DNA of 64,000 bases from Strix aluco. Its lineage: Eukaryota; Chordata; Aves; Strigiformes; Strigidae. The position numbers were made by a program, and so were the translations under genes. Shown one piece after another: positions 46,877 through 59,100 of this stretch (position 1 is the stretch's first letter; every line of letters begins with the position of its first letter). The notes beneath the pieces are model-generated. The model was given only the letters and a program-made list of their open reading frames with translations. It did not search any database and was not told the origin of the DNA. The stretch lies in the NCBI RefSeq assembly GCF_031877795.1, contig NC_133935.1:48755330-48819329 (forward strand). Direction: 5' to 3'.

Positions 46877-46892
46877 TTTATTTTTTTTTATT
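46877..46892 (-). terminator. CCT2: Poly(A) signals of CCT2
   Basis: Two - strand AATAAA hexamers lie at 46887-46892 and 46877-46882, 260-275 bases after the CCT2 stop. The transcript strand then runs into GU-rich sequence (GTTGTATTTG, TTTGTGTAG), a fitting downstream element. Confidence 0.65.
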
Positions 46893-47151
46893 TCTTTGTA
46901 TTTTAAGTGGAACCTAGAGCGGAACAGAAGGAATAGGGTTGTATAAAGCCCCTGTTTTACTCGAAAGTGAATTCTTCCCCACAACACACAGAAACTGAAA
47001 TAAGTTAAAACCAACTGAAGACAGTTATTTCATGCCATCGATGGAGATCTGCTCGTCTCAAGCTTCTGTTCCATAACCTCACAAAAATTAGATCATTAAA
47101 AAAATTGCTAGGTGAGATCTGGTCCACACATCCTCAGGTACTGAAGAAAAT

Positions 47152-47182
47152 TTAACACGGGCGATGGTCTGGTACACGTTTT
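47152..47182 (-). CDS. CCT2: CCT2 exon 16, last nine codons and stop
   Basis: Completes R526 and encodes KRVPDHRPC and TAA. It is too short to stand out as an open frame. Acceptor TCCCTAG. Confidence 0.93.
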
Positions 47183-50100
47183 CTAGGGAGAAAAAGAAAA
47201 ATCAGAAAATTCCTCCCCATGCTGATGTCCACCAGCCTCCCCACCCACCCATAATTTTTAGTCGATAATTTGTGTTCAGTGCTAGATCTCACAGCACAGA
47301 AGGCAGTCATCATCTCAAAGCTAATACACCACCTTTGACCGTGGTAAAAAACAACCCCTGTGGCTCACAAACCAGTGCAAGCTACCTGGTAGCAGGCACG
47401 CATGGGATAACCTGCCTACAAGAGGCATTTCTTCCCAAACTTTTTCACAAACATGTTTTTTGTTTTAGCTGCAGATTCTACTTCAGAAGCAGCTTGGCAT
47501 TGCACTACAATTCTTGCCAAAAAAAACAAAAAAAGCAGCATGATCCCTTACATTTTGGTCAGCTGCTTTTGCAGATGTTTTAGCACTATATATGGCACAT
47601 GAGTAGCTGGTGACCCAAGATTAGCTAGGCACTGCTCAGGCACAAATTAATTTAAGCACAGTGATGGTTCTAAAGGTCTCTTCATACTGCCAATGCAAAA
47701 AAACATGCAACATGAACATTAGCATGTCAGACATCAGTCTTTATTTCAAATAAAATATTTTTTATAAATTATATATTATATATAAAATAGATATTTTAGA
47801 TGTTTATAAATTATATAATATATATTAATTTTATATAAATATCTAATGTATGTAAATATATACTATATATTTATAAAATAAAGTATATAACCTGCACAGT
47901 TACTCTTCCACAGAAAGAGGTTACTCTGTACCACCATAACTCAGCATGTAGATACTCACACCATACCTTGGTGCTGCTTTAATAATGTCATCTACACGAA
48001 GAATCATTTCTGCTGCTTCAGCTGCACTCAGCAAAACTTGTCTCTTGACTTGGAAACTTTCCGTTACTCCCAAGACTGCCATGTCTCCAATGATACCCTC
48101 TTTCATATCTGAAAGAAGAGACACATTAAGAGGTTGTTTAGAGTTTTCTTAAGGACATTACAAGAAGCTGACAGTATGGTAACGTACCTGCTCAAATGAA
48201 CCATATTGATAATAAGGAAGTATTAAATACATTCTTTCACTTCAAGGCTCCTGATTTAAGCCTAACGTGTTGCAATCACATACAAAAAAATTAATGATGG
48301 AAACTTTACACACTAGAAGAGGAGACAAGATCCCAACAGGACTCTCAGCACTCAAAAGTTCTCTGCAAACTTTTTTAAGGTTTCTTCCAGGGGCAGGAGG
48401 TGGTGTTTGGTTGTGTTGGGTTTTCTTTTTAAGCTTCATATAACTAGACTCAATGTAAGTAAGGAAGGAAAGTGCTTTTACAGGTGCAAACCATTCCCTT
48501 CAAAAACAAACCTTTCCACTCTATTGCAAAAAGCCTGCTAGAATGATAAAGGAACATAACATTGTATGCCTATGTTCTATGCAATGCAAAGAGAAATCAA
48601 CATACTCGTTTCTTCCAGTGACAAAGAGATGTGACCAATGCCGTCCCAGTAACAGAAGTAATATCAAGCCCCTTACCAAGTCCGTAAGTAGTCTTCCCTT
48701 CGCTGTGAGCAGCTCTGAGCTGAGCAACCAAATCTGCACTGTCGTAGCCAGCATTATCAGCTATTATTGTTGGGATCTAAGGGGATAAACACAGATTGTT
48801 TTTAATTAATGCAGAGATTGATCCCTAGTAAACATGAAACATACTGATATTACTAGTTTACTATTCAGTTTCAAGAAGAGGAAGTTTCAAAAACACGGCA
48901 GATGATCTGTTACAGTGATCAGAAGATAGGGAAAAAGAAAAAATGAAACCACCTTTCTAAGGATTTTGTTTAAGACCCAATTAAAAGAGTAGCTGAGAAG
49001 ACAGAAGTGTGTTAGCAGATTTATCAGTTCATTTTACATGGACAGAAGAAAATCTGTCTCTTTCTTATTATTTCAGATTACAACTGAAGAAATGGTTTCA
49101 TTTTAAGAACATGAGCTTGCTGGTAAGCATTAACTACCAGATCATTTTGTTCACTGTTTAAGTGACAGTGATGCAAACCGCACATGCTGAGAAGGGATCG
49201 TGCCAAGTCTTACCATGCCCTTTAATTTTTTTGGGAGAAATGTTTTCCTACAGTCTTTAATTTCCTAAGAAATGTTTGCCCTAATGACAGGAAGACAATT
49301 TTTCTCAAATTGACAGTCTTTTAGCACAGTGATATTCTATAAACATTTCTTGTGATACTCTTATTTCCTACTAAGATGTAATCTCCGATACAAATCTAGC
49401 AACTTCTTGTAGTATTAGAGCATGAATACAATCAAATAGCACTAGAGTATCAATAGACCAGCAGGGTTGCTCTTTTCTACATCAGTTGTTAACTGAGTAA
49501 GCCGAGATTTTTATGTGCTATTTCTGCTGCACTTTTAACCTGGCAGGTAAGAGGAGCAAAAACTAATTAGAAGAGGGCCAGCATAAGAACACCCAGAATT
49601 CTGTAGCATGCAGAAATAAAATACCAATACTTCTCTTTCTACAACAGAAAGCAGCAACTATTTCCCCTTTGTTCATCCTGAATGTGTTGCTAAATTTCAC
49701 TTTAGAAAACCAAAACTTTGCAAGAGAACCAACTATCTGATGTCAGAAGTTAGTAAACAGTGAAACTATGTCTATTAATCCAGCAATCTGAATAAACAAA
49801 CTCACCATTCGTAAAGCCTTAGCAAAGGACTCCATTGCAACAGACTCTTTGCCAGGTGTTCGGATGGCAAGTTCTGCCACAGCGTTAGCCATCAGCATCT
49901 CTGAACAACCTATTCATTGAAGACACACAGATATTTTGTATCTGACTTGAACAGTAATACAAAACGTGTATCACGTACAAAGCACAGAGAATCTCATATT
50001 CACCTCCACCATACACAGTTCTCGTGTCCTTCACCGTCTGGGCAAGAACACAGAGAGCATCATGCAAAGACCTCTCGGCTTCATCTAGAATCTGCTGTGT

Positions 50101-53100
50101 TGCTCCACGCAAAACTATGGTGCAAGCTTCACCTAAAAAGTGCAAATGTGAAAAGATTAAAAAAAATAAACCAAAGACACAAAAAGAGGCTATTGCAATG
50201 CATTTGTAAGAGTTTTGCTATCACTGCAGTCAAGTTCTACACAGATCATTTTTGGGGGGAAAAGAAAGCATGATGACATTTCACAGGTAGAGTGACATGA
50301 TGTACACTATACTATTATCAATTAACTGTTCCACACCACCTTATTTAATTTAGTACAAAATGAATGTTATCTCAGAACAACCCCTCGAAAACTTGTGGTA
50401 TTGGCATTTACTAGAACAAGCTCTTAAGTTCTTGAATTATGACATATTGCTACTTTTCTTGTCAATTTAATCTCCCAAAGCAGAATTTTTGGTTCCCATC
50501 CTTACAAATGTTTATTTATGTAACACTAAACATACGCAATTTCAACCATGAAAATACATCTTCGCAGGATTTTTACTGAACAGCAAGGCTTTAATAAAAA
50601 TGGTTACATGGATCATTACAGAATTCCTATGCCATCCTGGTAATGAACAGCATTAGCAGAGGGTTAACACAAACCTTACAATATGCCATTAGCGGTAAAA
50701 CGCTTACCCATCGCCACTCCAGAGAAATGAATGAGTTTATCTTCTCCAATCATGACTTCTTCAATAAGCTTGCAGCTTCCTAGCTTTACTAGCTCAGGGT
50801 GATCAAAGGTTGATGCAATTTCACCACCTACAAATGTAAGATCATACAAAAGTCAAAGAACTCACGATGAAAGCATCCATTCAGGCAAAGTCTAACCAAG
50901 ATGGGGGGGGCTGAAATTGCCAAAAAATAAATTTAAACTAACAATACTGATAAGCCATATTTTTTCAATGGCAGCATATGGCACCACAAACCTTCCACTG
51001 ATATTGACAAGTCCTTAAAACACCAATATTTTCTTCCACATCACAAGAACTACAGTAGATGTAATGCTTTTGAATTCTGTCTGGATAAGAGACTAAGTAT
51101 CTCTGCCAGTATTAAAACGTCAATCTGTCTAAACTTTTAATAGTATTTACTGATAAAGTATTCATGAAATACTAAATCAGGTTTGTTGTGTTTTTAAACT
51201 TGAGCTTGTGCTAGTATTCATTTTGCCTGCCTGATGATGGCTGAGAATCACTGGCCACCACTCTCTTGAATCATGAGTCTTGTGCCATGTCATAGCAGCA
51301 ATATTGCGCACTATTTGTAAACTCCCATATCATAAACAAAACAGATATTACGAAGACCAAAATGTCTCTGAATGGAATATTGTTCTAGTACTTTGCTCTT
51401 CCCATAAAAAAAAAATTACATGTATTCACTCCGCAGTTGTAGCAGTACAAGGAAAGACAAGATTTGTAGTACAGAGTTTGTGCTTACTAAAAGATTGTCT
51501 ATTTTTTTTAGCTATACTATTTGATCCAGTGTGGTCTGATATGGTCCACTTGCTCTGCCTACAAGATTTGCTTTGAATTTGTTCCAGAACACAAGCAACG
51601 TTCCTCTCAGTCAAGCGTTTGCCTGTGTCAATGTGCCTAGAGACAGTTATACACAATCACTACCTCAGTTTCGCTAAGCTAAACAAGTCAGCATCTTTTC
51701 CTTTCTCCCTACAAAGCAAGTTCTCCATTCTCCTAGTCACGTTCACAATCAACTTTTTATGATGTTCCAGTTAACCATCTCTAACTTTGGCAATGAGAAT
51801 CATCTATAGCATTCCAGATGTTTCATTTTCGTTAGTTACTAGAGCCACATTTACACTGACCACTACTAAAAATATCCAGGTTGCTCAGATTATTTGAGAT
51901 ACACCTCAGTTGATGACTCAGGCCCACATTTTTAACAAAGGCTGACACTCTAGTCTTCTCTATTATTACAATCAAACAACAGCCATTTACAAGATTGTAT
52001 TAACTTGTTGATTCATCATCTTGTTTTTTCTATAAGTTTCATCTTTTCCCTAGAAAGCAAACATTTCAAAAGTTTATCAAGAAGGGACTTAACTGAAAAT
52101 ATTTGCAAAATATGGAAGAAAATTACTAACTGGCACTAACTTGCTAAATTATATCCCACAGTTAGCATTATGATCCTTTATTCACAGTTAATCAAGAAAA
52201 AAAAGTGTGTTTAAATCATTATGCTGGGAGGATTCATAATCAAAACAGACATTTTACATGTGAAGCGTAACATACTGAAGGTAAGAACTGAGTTACCTGC
52301 TTCTGAACAAATACTGACAGTTATATATAACAGTTGATAAATCAACAAAGTAATTTCAAAGTTTGTAATGGCCAATTTCATAGCATCCTCCATATACGTT
52401 TGTATTTAAGTACTGTAAAATAAAGCTTATTTGGGGTACTTTTCACATTGACAGATCTGCTTAATAGTAAAAGGTACAAACTAGGTGATCAAGCATTAAC
52501 ATTTACAGAAGATCAAATAATGTGACTGTCCCAGCTTCGTACAACAAGGTACTCTACACACCTGTAACAAGAGCCAGACGTTCCACACCTGCGAAGTCTG
52601 CATGTTCAATAGCCATGACACCAGCAGCTCCAAAGAGCTGTTCAGGGTAGTTGTAGATCAACTGTCTACAATTAAAACACAGGCACATCTTCCCATTACA
52701 CACAGAACAAACCTTTTAAAATACCAGAGTAACAAAGAACACTCGATTCTCAGTAGCACAGACATGCGACAACATTTCCGAAAGCTACAAAAGCAGTCAA
52801 TATGCAAGGCACCTGCCACATAGGGAATGTTACACCACACAGAATCAAATGCTGCAACAGGAAAACGCACAAAGCTAAAACAAAAATAAAAATTCAAACT
52901 ATTATAGCTCTTTGAAATGCCTTCCCCTGAAGATATACTATCAGTGCACAGGGACCCATATGCTTTACATTCTAAAACCTTTGATCCAAAGTGCCTGCTG
53001 GGCACTTACCTGCCTATTCTAGGAGAGTGCACTAGAACAACATGTGAAGTAACATCTTTAATTCCTTCACCAATACAAAATCCAAACAGTAGACAGCGCT

Positions 53101-56100
53101 ATGGGAACAATAAATGGCCAGTCTTGTAACATATACAAATAGCAGACCACCACAAAGAGTATGTGCTCCCTTATTAATACATATCCCGCTCTCTCTAGAA
53201 CAAAGAGGTCATCTGAGGCCAAATGGTCAGTGACCATTCAGGAGTGCTATGGCAGATTATTTTTCCCTTTCAAATTAGAGATTGAGTTTTGTAAAGATTC
53301 AGCAGGAGCTGGGAGATGCCATCTCTGCCAAAATAGATGTCTCTAATCTATTTTCAAAGAGACAATTGGCATTGCTGGGTATGTGCAGAGAAGATTCTTC
53401 CTACTCTGGATCCATACAGCCTTGGCCTTTGCCAGGCATCTCCTCAGCAGTATTTAACTGGCTAGTATTTACAGTTATCAGATGTGAAGGGGATCTACAG
53501 TACACCTACAAGCAGAAATCAGTTTTATCAGGGAATAAATCTGAAAGACTCAACCTAATTGCCATACCACTAGCTTGGCTACAGTGACTGACTGCTACCT
53601 GAGCTTCCTTAGAACAGCTACCTGTGCTACAAGCATACAGGATAGCAGCGATGGAGTTAAGGGATTTTTTTTTTGCATGCTTCAAAGGATTCTTCCATCT
53701 ACTTGCCAACAGGACTCCTGACTCTAGGACTCTGTATTTGTACCATGTCCACTGGACAGAGTTCTCATTTTGCCTACACTAGAACGTAGCGTGTGTGAAA
53801 CACGACCTAGATGGAGGGACTGTGACGTTCATCAGTCTGTCAGTGGTTCTTACAGATGTTTAACACAAACTTTGAAGGTGAGTTCTAAGATGCACAATGT
53901 CCTGAAAGAGTAGATCTTTGCTGCTGTGGAAAACAGTGCTACTCTTACAACTCCTACCCTTTAGCGTAGTACTAGCTCATCAGCTTCCTAGCAGATTATG
54001 TCATGTGCTGAACCACCAGATGTCAAGCTGCTCACACATGTGGCAGTTTAATTTTCAAATGAGAATTAAGGCAGAAGCATTTTTCATCATTAAAAGACTG
54101 AATGCTTTTTTTGCACTGTGACAGTTCAAGAAAGAAGTGCACTGCTAACAAAAATAAGGAACTTAGATTGTGACATCTCTTAAATGAAAACAGTTATCTT
54201 CCATACTTTCAAAGACTCATGACAAGGGGCACAGAGCCCTTTCAAACACTCGAATCCAGAGCAATACTCCAGCACCAGTATGTTAATCCAGGAAAAAGCA
54301 CAGCTGGTTCGATCTGAACTAAATGCATTCAGCAGCACAGACTCTTTCAGCACCAATTTCCCCCCCAAAGGGGGGCATATGGATATGGACAATGCTGCTG
54401 GTATTCATACCTAAATAAATCTGTTAGTATAAAACCACAGTGACATTGCTTCAACTGGACTGAAACATAGATCCCTGATTAAGCAACATCACTTCTTCCT
54501 CTTTAAAATAAAAAACCAAAACAGGTGGGAGGGGGACATGGTGCACAGGGGGAAGCACAGAAAAAAACCACTGACCTCACTGAAGTCAATAAATTAAGCA
54601 TTAGGTAGGATCATCTAATTTTAAAGAGCATAAATAATGTTCTTCACACTCACAGTATTAACACCTTTCTAAGCGCATTATAAACTCTACCACTTTTCCC
54701 AGAAAATACATACCTGTTAATAAAGCAGTTTATTCCATGCTTAAGAATACGCTCTACTTTCTCCTTCATTTTTTCTTTTTCTGCCTGTTCTATTTCTGCT
54801 ACCTTTGCTGTAGAGTCCACTCTAACGCGAGAGCCAAAAATCTAAACCAAAGAAAACAGAGTTCAGCCTAAAAAGGAATTCCATTTACAAAACCATCATT
54901 TCACAAGAGTAGTTCTGTCACATACCTTAATCTTGTCTGTATCCATACCAGTATTTGCAATAAGAATCTTTGCATTTTCAATTCTTTTTGGCTGATTTAC
55001 ACCAATCTTCTTGTCGAGTAAAAAGCCTGTAGTAACAGAAAGGTCTTGTAAGACTTCATATTGAAAAAGGAGAACAATACATTTACAAAAACCCCTCATA
55101 TTTATTATTCAATTTAATAATAATATAGCAATGTTTCCTAGGACACATTTGTAGAGATGTGTAACCTTTAACAGCTTCTTTTCTCAAGCACACTTACAGC
55201 CAACATACAAGGACTTACCTTCATCTAAGTAGGAATCAGCCAGACTTCCACCAAGTTTCTTAATGACGTGGATAGCCTCCAAATTACCAGAACCTTTCAA
55301 CCTGAGAACAGCTTCTACAGCTAGCTTGACAAAGTGATCTTTATGATGAGTAAGTAATTTTGATGAAAGAGTAGTTCCTGCAATGTTCATCAAGTCTTCA
55401 CGGAACTTCACTTCATCATCACTAAAATAAAAGTCAGTACAGTTAAAGTGGAAAGTCTGAAAGCCTTAACTATCGTTAACCTATCACTGTGAGTCTCTCC
55501 CTGCTTCTTCTAGCCTGTGTGTACCATATTCCATTTTAGGGATGCTGCACAGGATCCCTCCAGCGTCCCGAAATACAGCCTTCTTTCTGAAATACAAGTT
55601 CAATTAGGAGAACCTCTGCATTCAGCTTTAGAAAGCCTGTGTTCTCAAAGTGTTGCACAAAGAAAATAGTCATTTAAAATCAGAGTATGAAATCTAAAAT
55701 AACAGCTCAGATTTTTGTTCTAGGGAGCAATTATTGCTCCTATTTTGTTTCTGCACAGTGTGATTTTAAATTTCTTAAAGCTTCTCTAGTTCATCTAAAG
55801 AAAGAGCAGTCGTTTTTTTCCTTAACTGTTAAAATTCATAAACTCAGCCTTTACACTACTTAGAGATCAAAGAATTTCCCAGTGGTATATAATTCTCACT
55901 AATGTTTTAATCTTGACTGGTTTATAAAGAGTTACTGCAAATGTACATTACTAACCCATGATCCACAGCTGCTTTCAAAAGTGCCTCTCTCGAAGCTTTT
56001 GTGGCTGCTCTCCAGCCTGCAATGATGGTCTGAGGATGAATCTTCTTTGAAATCAGTAATTCTGCCTCCTATTTACATGAAATTAACGATTAGTTACACT

Positions 56101-59100
56101 TACACTAACGATTACATTTACACTAACTAGGAAAGACACTTCAAGTAATCAGAAAACTCCGAACAGCAGTAAAAACCAGAGCTAGAACTATGAAATTAAA
56201 AGTTACCCTACTGGCAGCTTTTCTTCCAATCTAGGCAAATATGATTTGCCCTTGAAATATGGTCAAGAAATTTTAATTTAATTTTTTTTTTTTTAATTCC
56301 TTACTCTTAATATGAATAGCAACCAAACATATAGTTCAAGATAGTAATCTTCATGTTTGAGACCTTTCCTGTTCACTTACAGCTGCAATTTTAGTGTAGT
56401 TGGGGAAAAAAAAAATAATCTCCAAACTCCCTTTTTGCAAGGAACTTGGCAAGCTGATGGATCATTTCTCAGATGTTCCTGATTACAGTTCCTGGATCTG
56501 AGATGATTAGATTCACTGGCACAGCTCTGCTAACAGAGTTCCTCACTTAGGAAGACTCTTTCACAGTAATTTCAGATTCAGAGTTCGGCAGTGTAAACTC
56601 TGCATGCAAAGTTTAAGGGAACAGTATGAATTCAGGTCTTGTGCACACAAGAAAATTTAACATGTCTTGGGTTTTTTCCTCATTAATGTTATGAAAAGAA
56701 TTTCAGAGGACTGAACCTCACAACTAAGCAGTGCTGCATGCTGCCCAGTGCAACATCCAGGAAGTGATCCGTGACAGAGTGATACTTCTCTGTTTCACTT
56801 GCACAATGAAGGAAAATAATTTTCAAAAGTGTACCAAATTAAAATACTTGTGAATTTATAAATAATAAGGAATATAGCTTAAAATAAAAAAAAAAAAAGA
56901 TATTGATGACAATACCTGAAGGTGGTTTTTTTCCTCTAAATTTCAATAGCAGTGGAGGAAAGCATCCCTATATTCTGGGAGCCCTCTTCATCAAGTAACA
57001 CGTTCCTTATTGATATCACAGGAGTACATTGCCAAATAAACACACATCTGAAAAACTGTAATACATCACCCTCAGTAATTCAGCTGCCAACACTGTGACA
57101 GACGTAGTTCCATCACCAACTTCATCATCTTGAACCTTTGACATATCTAAAGAAAGAAGCCACTGCATTAATGTCTAGATTCAAAATACCATGCTCACCA
57201 GTACCAGCTTTACATACAAGTATTTTTATCTCCCATTAGTCTGGACAACAAAAAAGAATCTTACCCCTTCACTAGTTTAAAGAGGTCACACTAAGTTGCA
57301 GAAAAACTTGAGATGCAAATCAAATTCATCATCCTTCAAATTCCTGCTCTCCATTTGCAACCTGGACACCAGTTCCAGTCTGGTGATAGTCAAGAGCTAC
57401 TCTCTCCTCATTCCTAAAGATGGTCATCGAAAGGAAGTAGGGCCAGAGAGAAGCTCTAAGCTATACACACAGGACCACAGAATACAATAACCGAGTATGC
57501 TCCATGAACTGTTGATAAACAAGGACTCAGCAAACACAAATCTTCAAGAAACTTGACACCAAATTGTTCAGGGTCCTGCTTGTCACTAGAACTGGACCAC
57601 CAGCACACTAAGACTGTTGATCACAGAGGTAAACTCTGTCCAGATTGCAATGTTAATCTAGTGATAAAAAGAAATTTAAATCAGGGAGAACCAGAGAGAA
57701 CCTCTGTACTCCAGCAGATTTCCATTCCTGGGGAAAAAAAAAAAAGAGGGGTACATACCTGACTTTTGTCCCTTTTGACTCCTGGGACAAACCAGGGTTG
57801 AGGGAAAATGAGGAGATACCAGAACAGTTTTGCAAGAGGAGCATGTACCTCAATTTTACTTTTGCAGAGTTCCACAACTCCTGCAACACCTTGGCCTCCT
57901 TACTTGAGGAATTCTGCTCCCCCTCCCTTCAATTTTTCACATTATTTGAGGCTACTTTTCTAATAACAAATAAAAACTACACAATAAAGTTAAAAATGAA
58001 GAAAAGACAAGTACCCTAATGACAGGCTGTTAAAAACTCACCAACCAAGACCTTGGCAGCTGGGTTGTCAACTCCAATAGCTTTCAGGATGGTTGCACCA
58101 TCATTGGTAACTGTTACTGTGCTATCTCTTCCAGTACTCAAAAGAATCTTGTCCTACAAGATACAAGATTTAGAATACTGCTTGAAAACGTAGCTATTAA
58201 AGCTAAATTAACAGGTATGACCACTGAGAACTTGCAGCTGTCTTACCATGCCTTTAGGCCCCAGAGTGCTCTTGACCAGATCACCAATAGCAATGGCACC
58301 AACAAAGGACGACTGAAATGAAAGCAAGTATACCTTAGAAAAGGATTTATTTCTACTTTAATACAAGAAGTAGATGCTAGCCCATAACTTCCAAGGGGAC
58401 ATCTTAATCCAACCCTTCCACAGACACAGCAGAGTCTAGGTCCAAGTTTCTTAACTGCTACATTTTGATAACCAGATCAAATATACTTAATTCTCACAGA
58501 ACCCATAAAAGCCTGTCTCAGAGCTGAAAGAAATGCCTTCCAATGAACATCAATCTTCTGAACTAAGGTACTTTGCTTCTGAACACTTACGAGGAGTTTC
58601 TCTAACCGTTAGCATAAACAACACTCCTCCCACCTTCTGTTCACAGACATGCAATAAGAAAAAAAACCCAGTGAGACAGATGAAGTTCCACATCACCATA
58701 AACTGAAAGTACATTTAACAGTAGAAAAGACAGTTTAATTACCCCAAGTGTTACCAGTTTCTTAAGAAATTAAACTTACCAACCGAGCTGTTTCTGCCTT
58801 TTCTTCATCTGCACCTGCCTTGAAAATGTTCACAGGAGCAAGGGAAATGGATGCCTAAAACAGAGTTAACACAAGAATATTCCTTTAGCTTTAATAAAAC
58901 AATGCATTTTAAAAACAAATTCCTGACACTAACAATGTAAAGTGTTTTTATTATCAAAATGATTGATTTGTACACCCATTCAAGATAAAATTTTAAAGAA
59001 AGAGTCAAGGCGAATTTATCTTGCAATCTCTTCATCACATGAAGAGATTACAAGATCGACTGCACTCTACTCCTACAGACTGCATACCATATTCTCTGAT

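Noticed and set aside
58391-58440. Possible CR1 relic in CCT2 intron 2
   Set aside because: Only one block, GGGACATCTTAATCCAACCC, resembles CR1. The tail and flanking blocks are missing, so the match may be chance.
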